A program made the position numbers and the translations under genes. Below are positions 34,883 to 52,214 of a stretch of DNA of 64,000 nt, one piece after another (positions within the stretch are counted from its first letter, which is position 1; each line of letters begins with the position of its first letter). The notes below the pieces were generated by a model. It saw only the letters and a list, made by a program, of their open reading frames with translations, made no database searches and was not told the origin of the DNA. The stretch comes from Hoplostethus atlanticus (taxonomy: Eukaryota; Chordata; Actinopteri; Trachichthyiformes; Trachichthyidae). The stretch is from positions 11,371,501-11,435,500 of the forward strand of contig JAXDDX010000004.1 in the NCBI GenBank assembly GCA_034670405.1, read 5' to 3'.

Positions 34883-37800
34883 ATGCCTGACGACGAACCT
34901 CTGGCCAAAAAGGTGGGTCACGAGCATTTTAACGTGGCCTATTGCTGTTTTTAACACTTTGACGTCAGCTGCTCAACTGCTTAGCGAGTTGACACTTTGG
35001 TTAATAGCAAAGTTAAAGGGGGTTGATAACATGACAGAAATGTCTAGTAGTATGTGAGTATTTGTGCCTAATAAGGAGAAGGTCCACTGAACAGCTTCAA
35101 TTCTTTTGAGTCATGCAAGCCCTGAACTGTGTTTAGTGGGTTTATTGGACCTGAGAAGGAAAGCCTTCAGTTGTTTGAGGGACGAAGGAGGAGGAAGGTC
35201 TGCACTCCAGATGTCCCCTTAAAGGTTCAATGATGTTTAGATCTGGTGATTGGGGAGGCCATGGAAGTTGTGTGCCTTCATCCTGGTGTTCATTAGACCA
35301 GTCTTGAATGTGTTAAGCAGTGTATATGGGAACATCTGGGAATGTGGGTTTATCATGAGGAACCAGTGTTTGGTCATTTTACCTCCAGGCAGAGCAGTCA
35401 TCACAGTTGATGACTCCCGTGAGATGGCTGTGCATGAAATGGGTGTGCATACCATTACAGATCCACCAAAATGGTTAACAGTTGGCAACAGACATTGTGG
35501 GTTGAAGGCATCCTTTCTCCAAATGTAAATGTAAACCCGTCCAGATTTAGGAAAGAGTGAAAGATGATTAATCAGACCATGTATTTTTTGAGTTGCTCAG
35601 GGGTCTTGGTTTTGTGCTCAGATTATGTGATAAAGTGTTGATACAAGAAGTTTCTGAATAGCAGCTCTGCCATAAATAACAGCTTTGTGAAGGTCATGAT
35701 CTGTAGTTTTTGTTGATTCTGGGCCACAGAGGTGTTGATTCAGTTCTGTATTGATTTCTGGTGCCATAGTTTTGTGGTGTTTAGCAACTACACTAAGTGT
35801 CTGTTCATCCCTGCCAGGGAGCTTTGACTTTTGACCACTGTTATTTTTTGCTGATGCACTTTGTCCCCGTTTTTGGTTTAAGTTGTTGTGGTTCTTGAGA
35901 CTGTCCTCATTTGATAGATACTTTATTGATACCGGGGGGAAATTCTGGGGTAAAAACTAAATACTAAAAAAAAACTACTAATAAATAAATAACATTACAA
36001 TTTTTGTGACCTATGTATCTGCAATTTGGGCCTCTTTTAGTCGCCTCATGTTGCTAAAAACATAAAAATGTTGTTTCTAAGACCTTTTTAAATCTGATAA
36101 ATACTACCTTTTGGCATTCAACTTAATGACTCACCTGCATAGCTGCCTTTTGTTATAGTGATTTAGTTCAAAGTCATTTGAAGTATGTATGAAGTCTGTG
36201 TGTCCGTTATTTTGTCCACCCCGTGTCTCCCTCCTCACCCCATCTACTTCTAGCCTGGCTTCAGCCCAAATGGCCTCAAGATGTCACTGCAATTCATTTG
36301 TTTTTACTTGCAACTTGAGTCCGAACATGTCCAATTAAAAACCTCGGAGGAAATCACGTGTCAAGAAGCAGCTGCTCAGAAACAGGTTCAGTCGGGATGC
36401 CTTCCACCTTGAATATATACAAAACAGATATAAAAAAAAAAAAGACACTCAAAACTTTTGTTGGTGAAAATGAATTTAATACATAGTCTCAGAAAATGGA
36501 CCACAACATGTACAAGTCCACCATTTGGCCTACTGCACAAGCACCATTCTCTGTAACCCTGTAATGTGTGCTAGCACTGCCTCAAGCAAATACAGTCCCA
36601 AATAGGATTATGGTATTGTGTAGTGAGATGCAAAACATGGAAATCTGTATGGGTGAATGAATTTCCACTTTTTTTTATGTTGCTGCTGGTTACATTTACA
36701 GAAACACTACTGTTGGTTATGATGGCACATACCTGAATATATAAAGTGCAGCAACAGCCAATTACTTACATTTTTGTTTTATTTTTCAGTCATGTTGTGG
36801 CTGTATATGAAGAACTGTCAATATACATTTTATAGCATCAAAATAGTGTATGGGAAAAGTGGTTTTATTTATTTGTGCCTGCTGAAAATATATAAGGGGC
36901 AAGTACAACTCTGACCCACAGATCCTACCAGGCAAGTAGAAAGCCGTCTTGAGTCCACTACCAAGAACTGTTCATCAAACAGGACTTTTGGACCCCACTG
37001 TATCCGTTTTGTATATACTCAAGGAGGAAGTCGTCGCATCAGACATAGTTTTGACCAGCTACTCCTTGCATGTGGTCAAGGTTTCCTTCAAGGTTTTTCA
37101 TTAGTCATGTTCGGACTCAAGATGAAAGTAACTACAAAGGAATTGCAGCGACATCTTGAGGCCTTCGGGCTAGCCTAGCCTGCTAGCAATGCTCATCCAT
37201 AACATTCTTATAAACAACAAGATGATTAAGGGTGACTGTCTAGTGCACGTAGCTGATATGTCAACAACTTTGATGCAGGTCCGTCTCAGTGAGTCTGATT
37301 TGAAGAATATGACCCGTGAAGAACTCCTCGAAAGGTATTGCTCCACCAATGCACAAAAACTGTCTCTCCATCACTGATGAACCGAACTCGGAAATTCCAT
37401 CTTCTGCTTTAGGCAGCTTTAGATTATGTTCCAGCACTACTGTGTTTGAATGGTGCATTTGTTCTCTTGTCTGTCAGGTGGAAAGAGGAGGACGTCTATA
37501 TCGAAATGCTTGAGAGAAAATATTCAGAGTTAAATTGTAAGTTTTCTTATCTTTCTCCTCACTACTGACTATTATGAGCTGAACTCCGTTGGTGGGGGGG
37601 GGGGTTTCTGGCTCGGCTATTATTGTAAACATCGACCCTTTTGTCCCTTTAAACGTTTTCTGTCCTACAGCAAACGACGTGACTAACCTAAGGGAATCGG
37701 AGGAGAAACTGAAGCAGCAGCAACAGGAGGCGGCTCGGAGGGAGAACATCCTTGTCATGAGGCTCGCCACAAAAGAGCAAGAAATGCAGGAATGCTCTGT

Positions 37801-40344
37801 GAGTGTGACCGACTGTTCAAGCTTATTATTATCAATCTTGGCACATAAGGGAACAGTAACCTATGCAGTGATGGTGATACTGGATGAATTTAACATGATA
37901 CACTTCTTTATCCAGACTCAGATTCAGTATCTCAAGCAAGCTCAACAGCCGAGCCTGGCCCAGCTGAGGTCGTCCATCGTGGACCCGGCCGTCAACCTGT
38001 TTTTCCTCAAAATGAAGCGCGAACTGGATGAGACTAAAGACAAACTGGAGCAGGCCCAAAATGAACTCAGTGCTTGGAAGTTTACATCTGATAGGTAAAC
38101 CAAACCAAAATCCTCCAGCCAAGACTTGGCCAGACAACTCTCCTCTGCAAGAATGCAAAGTGTGGTGGGAGAGGCAGAAATGCTATGTGTTCGAAAAACA
38201 TGACTGACTTTTAAAAAAGAGAGACCAGGCAGATACGGTTACCCGATCCAGTGCCCCACTGCACTTGTTCATCATAGACTTTGTGAAAGACTCCCGTTAG
38301 GTGAACTGATTACAGCTCTTAAGGGGCATGAAGGAAGCGGGACTGCTCAGAAGAGATGGTCACTCTCAACCTCCAAATAAGCCCCCATTTGACTATACTC
38401 TTTGTGAATGGATGGATTGGAAGGTTGATTACCAGGATTTAATATTGAACATTTTATAGCTTCAGTGTATTCTGTACATAGTTGTCAGCTATGTAGGTGT
38501 GCCGTTTTTTACAGTCGTGTCAGTGATGCTCCTGGCAAAGCCATTCATTCCCCCAATCCAGACAGAGTATAGATGTTGAGTATTAGGTTGATATGGAGGA
38601 GTTTCCCATCAGACCCCAGTCCAAAACCTGTTTAATACTAAAGACTGTCGGGTCTCTGGAGCGATCTGGGGCTTGCTTCACGTTGAGCTGACACAGGAGT
38701 CATCTTGAACATCACTTTGTCAGTAAAATGAGCCATGTGCAGGTATGACTGTTTGATTTATCAATGAATGTTGCAACTGTTTCTCTGAAATTCATGTGTT
38801 CAACTCTCATGTCTCACAACTTTCACTCTGGCTATCATGGCGATTTAATATTATGTAAAAGGCTCAATACGTAATCCAAATGTAAACAAAACAGCCCCCG
38901 CAGAAAGATAAACCAGGGGATGGGAATTTTTTTTTTGATGAAGATTCACAGATTAACAGATTTACCGGTATGTGACTGCTCATAAGTCAATTTTCAATGT
39001 TTTAACAATGTGTAATATTTTGAAAATGTGTGGTTTAACGAACTGTCACACACTCTTCACCCTTTTTGTGTGTTTGTATTGTTTATTTTGAGTTGTGATG
39101 GTATGTGGAAGTTGCCAGAAGTCTGGGCTTTCTAGTCTGTTTTTCTAGGATGGGAGCATATTGGGAGTGAAAGCTTGTATCTTGTTTGATAATATCAGTG
39201 GGTTAAGTAGCATTGATGAGATTCCTTTGAAAAAGCAAAAGACTGTTGAACAATATGTTGTAAGTGAAAGGCAGTAATGGGATGGGACTTATAATCAAAG
39301 CTGCTATAAAATATTTTTTTAATGAATCTGAATCTTTTGAAGGAGCCAGAATGAAAGCTATGGGTTTATTCGTTATGAATGTTGTTGTTTTTTTGGGCTG
39401 CTAAGTTTTTAAGACTTGAAATTTCCATTGCAGCCAGACGGGGAAGAAGCTGATGGCCAAGTGTCGGATGCTGATCCAGGAGAACCAGGAACTGGGCAGG
39501 CAGCTTTCCCAGGGACGCATCGCCCAGCTGGAGGCTGAACTGGCCCTGCAGAAGAAGTACAGTGGTGAGCTCAAGGGCAGCCAGGATGGTAAGTGGGGTC
39601 TCAATATTTATCTCATATTTATTCTTTCTAGCTTTGTTGTGGTAAGTGCCTGTACAAAGGTTTGTTTTTTTTGGCTTCACTTACAGTTGCTTTTGATAAA
39701 TAATTTGAGCACCACAGCCTTTATGTCTGATTTATGTCTTCTTTCGGTTTGGGATGTGCACGCTTTCACCCCCATTTGTTGACTCTAGCCTACCATTTCT
39801 TTCCTGGTCTTCTCTACGACAGAGCTGAACGATTTCATCATTCAGCTGGACGAAGAGGTGGAGGGCATGCAGAGCACCATCCTGGTTCTCCAGCAGCAGC
39901 TCAAGGAGGCCCATCAGCAGCTGTCCCAGGCCCAGAGCTCGGCAGCCAGCTCTGCAACCCCAGGCCTCACAGAGCCTGTCCACAACAAGGATTCAGGGGA
40001 GGGGGGTGACGAATGGGCCCGGCAACACAAGCCCTATTCATAGGACCACAACGGGGCCCTGCAGGGAGATGGGCAGCGGCAACACAGAGCAGTATTCTGT
40101 ACCATCCCCCTTTATTGGCACAGAGAGAAAACTCTCCAACTCTAATCACTCTGGGGATGTGAACCAGCTTAGCGAGGCCTATGAGACAGTTGACTCCCCC
40201 ACCGGTAGCGAGACCTCCCTCACACAGCATTCCATTGGTACAGACTCAAACCAGGACTCGCAGGGGGAGAGGACACCTACAGGGAAGAGTAGCAGGACTG
40301 CAGACTCGCACCATGCTCAGAACGGCCTCAACGTTACAGTGTAG
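34883..40344 (+). CDS. wtap: Wilms tumor 1-associating protein (m6A writer subunit)
   Basis: WTAP is the nuclear-speckle scaffold that brings METTL3-METTL14 to RNA and takes part in splicing. Coding exons: 34883-34912, 37279-37334, 37478-37536, 37671-37798, 37916-38094, 39434-39588, 39823-40344. They encode about 375 residues (human 396). The start MPDDEPLAKK plus VRLSESDLK matches WTAP. A long coiled coil follows (LKQQQQEAARRENILVMRLA, SAWKFTSDS, GRQLSQGRIAQLEAELALQK). The Ser/Thr/Gly-rich tail keeps VNQLSEAYETVDSPTGSETS. In the last exon the six-G run at 40001-40006 puts the tail one base out of frame: as written, the coiled-coil frame would stop early after HKPYS. A conserved tail beyond the break argues for an assembly or polymorphic indel rather than a genuine shorter protein. 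Confidence 0.95.
35210..35880 (-). pseudogene. Degraded Tc1-like transposon fragment in wtap intron
   Basis: The minus strand reads PTVNHFGGSVMVCTPISCTA and, later, TGLMNTRMKAHNFHGLPNHQ, which resemble the GGSVMVWG catalytic block and the following WP-Q-PDLN region of Tc1-type transposases, but key residues are lost. No clear inverted ends seen. Confidence 0.5.
35912..35990 (+). repeat. Retrotransposon-like 3' tail, copy 2
   Basis: GATAGATACTTTATTGATAC then GGGGGGAAATTCTGGGGTAA and AAACTAAATACTAAAAAAAA, the same arrangement and orientation as the copy at 32962. It lies in wtap intron 2. Confidence 0.55.
36252..37180. mobile_element. Foldback element with inverted repeats of about 180 bases
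   Basis: The left arm (about 36252-36430) and right arm (about 37000-37180) are inverted copies. Left GGCCTCAAGATGTCACTGCA corresponds on the other strand to right GGCCTCAAGATGTCGCTGCA. Both then carry CTTGAGTCCGAACATG and, further in, ATATACAAAAC. The interior of about 570 bases has no transposase frame. It occupies much of wtap intron 2. No clear target duplication was identified. Confidence 0.75.
40001..40006 (+). other. wtap: Frame-breaking six-G run in wtap last exon
   Basis: Before it the frame reads VHNKDSGEG; after it the WTAP-like tail VTNGPGNTSPIH is in the +1 frame, with no splice site between. Removing one G would join them. Without that, translation ends about ten codons later. 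Confidence 0.85.
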
Positions 40345-41605
40345 GGCCCTTGTCAACGTTAGGATTGAAATCATGCTCGGGTCTAGATTACTTGGGAGAC
40401 GTCACAGTTGAAAGAAGTGAATGAGGATGAGACTGTAAAACATTGTTTAACACGTAACCTAGGGATGTCACTATTATTGTTGGAAAGGTGTCAACTGCTG
40501 TTTCTCTTTTTTTCTCAACAGGATTGTGATTTTCAATTTGTTGTGAAGAAAGTGGGGTTATGTGGGTTCTAGTTCTACTTAAAATAAAATATTGCGTTTA
40601 AATGAACATTTTGATTTAAAAATGTTAATTGTTCATGTCAGTTTTACCATATTAAATGACCATTTGTTGACCATTTGTATCTGAAAAGTGAAAATGGAGA
40701 GTATTGATATTGACTACATTGAGTGGCTGACATCAGATCAGACTCAAGGAATCAGTAACTAGATTTACATGGAAACAATAGAAATCCGACTTTCAGGCTT
40801 GTGACCTAGATTTGATGTTTTTTTTTTTTCATGGTTAGTAGGCAATAAAAACATCACATTTGGGTCAGAAAACAGATTATTTTTGTCCTTGTGTAAATAC
40901 AACCATAGCACAACTTGCTCAACAAAAGGAAAGACCTCCATCTAGTGGTTGTATCTTTCCATTCGCTAGAGGAGAATCATGGGTAAAAAAATAAAAAAAA
41001 ATCCTATTTTTGCCTCCCATCTATTGAGGACAGCGAGTGCATCAGAGCAGCTTAATGTCCTAGCAGTACATGGCATACATTGCACGCTGTACCACCGTAG
41101 TCTTGGTAACCATTAACAATGACAGGCCCTCGGTTTTGCTTCCCGTCTGCCCAGGAAATGCTCCATCTCTGCGGCTGCTTGCATCTAGAAAGGAGGAGAG
41201 TTAAAGTGACAGAGCTTTATTATATAAAAGTAAAGCAGAGCAGCTCACAAGGGTGAGATCTTTAAAGGGGGAGTAACCTTTTTAGCTTAGACTGGGTGAG
41301 GATCACAATCTCTCCAGACCTCCATAGCTGTGAAGGAGACTGGAGAGGAAGGTTATATTCCTTGGATTTCCCTATTTGGAGATACAGGATACAGGAGATA
41401 CAACCTGAATATACAGTCATCTACACACCCTGGGTTTTTATGCTTTTCTCTCAATTGGTTTGCAACGCACAGAGAAGCAAGCAGCTGATGCAAGAGGCAG
41501 TTTACTGCACAGCGCACACTGAAGGCGAGCACCCAAAGGCATCTTGAAATAGAAATTAAAGGGAGGAGGAAAAAGGAGGAGGGTGTCTAGTACCAGAGCA
41601 TTGGT
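40345..41605 (+). other. wtap 3' UTR and map7 upstream region
   Basis: AATAAA at 40583-40588 is the likely wtap poly(A) signal, about 240 bases after the stop. From about 40840 to 41605 no coding sequence is seen. The map7 promoter and 5' UTR probably lie between about 41200 and 41605. Confidence 0.5.
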
Positions 41606-46621
<5,016 letters not shown>

Positions 46622-47660
46622 GCACCTTGAAAGGGGGGCAGACCTTCCAAGAATTCTTCGGGGCTGTGATTTTCTTATTACTACAGTGCAGCCATTTTCC
46701 TGCCCTCTGGCACTTTGAAAGAGCATGAAAAATCACAAGGAGGATATCAGCATCTGTTTTAAGTATATCTAGAGCAATTCACAGATTAATTTGTTCAGTA
46801 CGACTAGTCTCTGAACTAACAATCTATTCCAAAAATATACAGTAGATTTAGAGCGTGGTTACGATAGTTTGCTGGCAAATGCAGCGTATCAGTTGTGGAA
46901 AGAGTCTCTGTGAACTTTGACCTGGTAAGTGTGGCCATTCTAACAATCACAACTATTTATGTCAGCCATATGCTTTAGCCTATTCCTGATATGTCTTGAC
47001 AATGCTGCTTTTCAAGCACTTTTCCTTCCTCAGTTACGTCACTGTGGAATTAGACTAGTTCAAGTGGCTGTTTGTGCTAACGTCAGGTTGTTGGTGAAAG
47101 TTGACTTCCTGTCTTACTCTCCTTGATTTTGTGAAGTATATCAATCACTTATTTCAAAGCTGCTATGGAATTTAGTTCCCAAAGACTTTGCTTCAAGTTT
47201 GTGAGTGTTATTTTAGAGAATACCATGCACAAAGCGTTTAATGCTTTCACAGTTGCTCTGTTTGAAACTGCAATCATTTTACAAAGCAGGAGTGTAGGAG
47301 TTAAGTCAATTTATTGAAATAACAGTATAAAAACAAATATATACAAGCATCAGTATTTGATCCTATAGTTTAAGTATTGCTTATAATTTAATCCTTAATC
47401 TCTACACTTGTCCATGGATGAAATATAAAACTTGTTAACCTGTTTAAAAAGTTGGAATATATGCCATCTTTGATTAAAGTTGATATTATGCACGTCTGCC
47501 TCCGTTTTCACTTCATTTGTTGACTATAATTATCGTGACATGAAAAAGAATATGAAGTAAAATAAACACGTTAAAACATCAAACATGATATACAATGGCT
47601 GCTCATCCACACAATATAAAAAGTATTAACACCCGATACAGTCCACATTATCCATGTCGC
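46622..47660. other. Convergent 3' ends of map7 and the armadillo gene
   Basis: No coding sequence. AATAAA on + at 47561-47566 could end map7. TTTATT at 47310-47315 is AATAAA on the minus strand and could end the armadillo gene. If both are used, the transcripts overlap tail-to-tail by about 250 bases. Confidence 0.45.
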
Positions 47661-50648
47661 TCAGTATTTGCACTGAGTAAGACGAGGGTTAAGAGGAGAC
47701 GGAGGAAGGAGCTGAATCATTTGCAGCAGCCGTCTAGTTTCCTCCGTCTGCGCATGCACCCTCTGAAGCTGAATCTCCAGCTCGCTGTCGGCCAACAGAG
47801 CTGTAAAGTCTCCATCTGCAGAGTTATGCAGCAGAACACAAACCAGGCTGAGATGGGGGACTAATTCAGATAATGATATTTTCAGCTGCTAAACATACAC
47901 AACAATACAAACCTTTCTTGAGGTTGACTATGGTAACTATGCCAAGCTGCTGGAATTTCACTTCCTGGTTTTTGAGAAACATCAATAGGTTTTCTGACAT
48001 GGCAGCGTAGTGAGGTCTCAGTAACTCCATGATCTCCCCTGTGTGACGTAGTCCCATGAAAACAAGAGTAGTTAACAGGCAGAACGTCCAATCAAAGAGC
48101 TTGCTGGATGTTGCTCAGTGGGTTGTACATGCAAGTAACATTACCATTCATTTCTAGTTTGCTTATGATGGCAGCAGAGTTGTATGACAGCAGAGGTTTT
48201 CTTATTTGTCCAGATAACTTCACCAGTTCTGAAACTTGTTCCGATGTTATTGCCACTGACAAATTAGACCGAAGTGAATCTGAAACGGGAAGAAGTTGCG
48301 ATGGAGTAGAGGTCATAAAATTGTCAAGTCTCTGTAAAGGATACAAGACAAGACAACAAACACACTAATCCACATGTCCGGGTCACTCACCACAAGTCAT
48401 CAGATGATGTAAGCATGATGTCACATGCAGCAGGGTCTCATCAGAGACAGGAGACACAAGGACCTGGAGAAGTCCTGATAAGCAACGACTTCCCATCACA
48501 GCCTGGTTAACAACAGAGTTAATTTAACTCTCAAGCACCGTGCACAAACAATTCAACCACGTTACTTAGTAGTAAGAGACTGATTGCATGATGCTGATGA
48601 ATTGCACCGCCCTACCTGCTGACCCATGCAGGAGCTACACAAGTTAGTGACAGTGGTGGAGCTGTGTGTGATAATAACAGAGCTGGATCTGTGATGATGA
48701 AGCAGCTGCCCTATCACATCCACCAGCCCCTCCCTCACCAGGACCTCCTAGGATCAAACCGAGGGAATATTTTAAACAGGATAGCCACTTCCGGTGCTGC
48801 ACGGTGTCCGACAGTGCGTGATAATTCTATGTGGCCATGGCCATATGATGCAAAAAGGATTTCCCATCAGACTAATAAATCATCATCATCAACCTGTTCA
48901 CAGCAGTAAAAATACTATTGGAAATGATCAACTTCATCACCACTATGATTATACAGTGTAGAAAGTCTTACAGTATTTGGTGGGTGTGCAGACAGCGTAG
49001 ACAGCAGTGTTATTGCCGACTCTGTCAATGCAGGAGTGGAAGAGGTCAGCAGTGCTTTCAGAGGCAATACACAGTCCAGCTCCATCTGCTGCTCCTGGAT
49101 CAGCGCTACAGATAAAAATGCAGAATCAGCCTCCTAGAAATGATGTCAACTTTTGGCTTTATTGTTGTACTAATTACCGTTCCTGGAGAGGTTTTGTAGG
49201 CATCGGCATGCTTGTGCTGAATTCTGAAAATTTAATAAAAAAGCTCATCAAGGGCGACTTAGTTTCTTCGTAACCTTCAAAGCCAGATGTCAGTTACTAA
49301 GGTTCACAATTACCTTTTGCACAGAGGAAGACATGAGAGTCAACAGAGACTTCAACAAAAAATGACCCCCGACGCTAAGCAACTTCGGGTGGTGCTCCTG
49401 GACAGCAGCAATATTGCACAGAGCGGAGCAGCTGTAAAACTGAACCTCAGAATCTGAGGATTGCAACAGAAGGACCAGAACGGGGATAGCTCCTACTTGA
49501 CATAAGATTCTTGTTGACCTGTCTGGAAAAAGGAGAGAAAGTATAGGGTGATATTCTCATATGTTACTCTCAGGCAAGCCAATATCATTCAGTTAGCGCT
49601 GGAAAAATATGTCAAGCGTATTGTTGATGACGATGTTCAACAGACACAAACCCACCTGATTGTGTGAGGGTTAACAGGGCCCAAGTTGCATTTTGTTGCA
49701 CCTGAGGATCATAGGACTTCGCTAAAACCAACAACGGTATGATCCCATCAGCCACGATAGCCTCTCTGTTTGATTCTGTAAGAAGAGACCAAAAACACCC
49801 ACGGCGCCGTTCTGAAGCTATGCTGTTTATATGTTGTTTCAAGGCAGTGATACACAGGGCAACGTATTGGGCAAGCCTGATCGCCAACAGTGCCCAAGGA
49901 ATTGCCTCAGCATTGTTGCTGTAAACACATAAGACGTATTGTCTGGAAACAGTGTAATACGTTATATGTCACTTGGTTGCCTGTTGCTGGGAATGTTCAT
50001 CGTGCAAAATTGCCAAGTATGACCTCCACGAGATTTGAATATTGGCAAAGCAGAGATGCATCTGATGAAGCACTTGGAACAGGATATCCCACATACTCAC
50101 ACCTTTTTCCATTTGACTTTCTTTCTGCCCCACCTTCCACCTTTTTTGCAATGTCATCTTGCGGCATGAGTTCACACGTGCGGCAGTGTGCAGCATTACA
50201 TATCACACTTCATCTCTGTCCAAGGCCTACAGTATCTATTGCATGAATCGCTGGTAGTGTCAAGACACAAAGACATTGATTGCAATGTTTTCGGTTTTTC
50301 TTCATTCGTGATTTTTTTTTTTTCGTGGTTGAGGTTTTTCATTTAACAGCAGGAACGTTCTCCAGAGAGGTAAGGGAACATTTACTGCAACGATTTGAAG
50401 AAACTTAATTGAGAAACTGTCCACACAAACCTGAGGAGGTCAACATGCCAACACATGCACATGAGTGACACTGAGCAGTGGGATCACCAGACTGGAACAT
50501 CTCTAGTATGGGCACCAGCATCCCCATTTCAATCACCAACTCTTTACACACTGAAAAACCACAATCATATATCATGGACAACATAAAGAGTGCACTAAAT
50601 ATTTTGTCAGGGCCCCTAGACTCTCCCTTTAAAACGTTTCTACATACA

Positions 50649-50679
<31 letters not shown>

Positions 50680-52214
50680 TTTATTTGAACAATTGTCTCT
50701 ATTAGTTATTCTCGTTTTAATTATTTTGTGCATCTGCCCTTTAATATTTGCTTCTTTTTTCTTTGATTTTAGCATCTCAGTCAGATACGAACAGTGGTGA
50801 CATGCTTAGAAATAATACTCAAGCACAACAATATTTCAGACGGGTTACTGTGGAACAACCTAGCGACTCTTCACTCTTACCATTATTCTTTACTAGCAGA
50901 TTGACCAAGGATAGAGAGGTAGTCTTTTGCACATCCAAATCAGCTGAGAGAAGCAAGCCCATGAAAGGCTCCAAGAAGGCATCAGGTAGGGGAGTCTCCA
51001 CTGTAGAGAGCAAAAAAAAACGAAAACATTTTCAAGCTGGTCACAGTGGCTTGTAAAATCAGAACTCCACAAGCCAGTTTAACATCTTTGTTGCCCAAGT
51101 AGTTTTTAGAATTGAAAAACCTGATCTAATACAGGTTACAAGCTAAAAGTCATAGTCTCACTAGCTAAAGCCAAAAAATACACAATAATATTGAACATTT
51201 GGCTGGTAACTAGTGTTCATTTCAAGTTTCTGTTAGAGATATCACACATTTGTTGAATTAAACTCAACCAAGTACACACAGCAGGAGAATCTATTAACCT
51301 CAATGTGTGTGGTTGGAATTTTGCATAATACTGGTCCTAACCGCCACTGGGCTTATCACGCTGGAGACACCTACATAGTAAACAATGGAGTCACAAAAAA
51401 AATCCATTTGTGGTTCAGTCACAATGATGCTTCAACCAAGGTCACATGTGCTTGGAGTCAGTTATCTTTCACCCTTATGAAAAGTATGAGATTGAATATT
51501 TGCATGATACTGGTCAGAAACGTTAGAGAGCCTATCACCACAATGAGTGACCTGGCATTGGAGAAACCTGTTCTGCAAACAATACAGTCACACTGCCCAT
51601 GCCACTAGTCAGCAAATTGTAAGAAAACAGACAATATCTTTTCCACTCACAATGATGACTAAGCTGTAAATAATACATGGCTGCAGCCCTTTGTAGAGCA
51701 GGGCTTTCTGAGGCTGCAAGTCTGTTCAGTGCTTGTAGACATTCTTTATTGAGCACTGGAGTTTCACGATCTAAGAAAAGAAACAGAATAACAATTTTCA
51801 ATTTTAAACAACATGCCCAGGGTTGCATCATTTGTTGCAACTTTATTCTACTCTAATTTCACGAACCCTGTAAATACTCCGTTTTTATCAACCCCCTATA
51901 TAAAATAATGGCATCAGTTTGATAGTATTATTACACAAAATATTTAGATCAAGAAGGTGGGTAAACTAAATTGAGGTGCGTTTAACCCCCACAACATATC
52001 AAGGATAAAAAAATGTATGAATTATTCCCCTACCATGATACAGGTGGTGTAATGTGGACAACTCATGTGACGTTGTCCTCCTCAGACAGGTGCACTGGGC
52101 AAGCTCTCTGATGAAGTCCCTTATCTTTTTCTCTAACCGTACGCAAACTCTCCTCGAATGAAAAGTAATTTCTTTGAGCAATTGGGCACATTTATCACAA
52201 AGCCCAGAAGCCAT
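47661..52214 (-). CDS. Vac8-like armadillo-repeat protein, unnamed
   Basis: All 13 coding exons join in consistent phase to give about 569 residues: 52214-52034, 51770-51651, 51000-50881, 50550-50431, 49775-49656, 49522-49314, 49223-49178, 49105-48972, 48747-48616, 48502-48391, 48279-48145, 48038-47913, 47815-47661. It starts [20 protein letters not shown], probably helical. Armadillo repeats follow: [88 protein letters not shown]. The end is a short coiled coil ([20 protein letters not shown]). Such repeats are protein-binding scaffolds. I do not recognise a human orthologue with confidence; 'vacuolar protein 8-like' is a family-level label. No signal peptide or membrane segment. It is divergent with ahi1, so the two may share a promoter. 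Confidence 0.8.
50640..50678. repeat. (ACAT)n microsatellite
   Basis: About nine CATA units close to the acceptor side of an armadillo-gene intron. The Met-Tyr-Val-Cys frame across it is an artefact. Confidence 0.95.

Noticed and set aside
48092-48346. Longer version of armadillo exon 11 starting near 48330
   Set aside because: That acceptor gives a stop in the phase delivered by exon 10. The acceptor before 48279 (CTTCTTCCCGTTTCAG) fits both phase and sequence.
50405-50677. Frame beginning with repeated Met-Tyr-Val-Cys
   Set aside because: The start is the ACAT microsatellite. Only 50431-50550 is a real armadillo exon.
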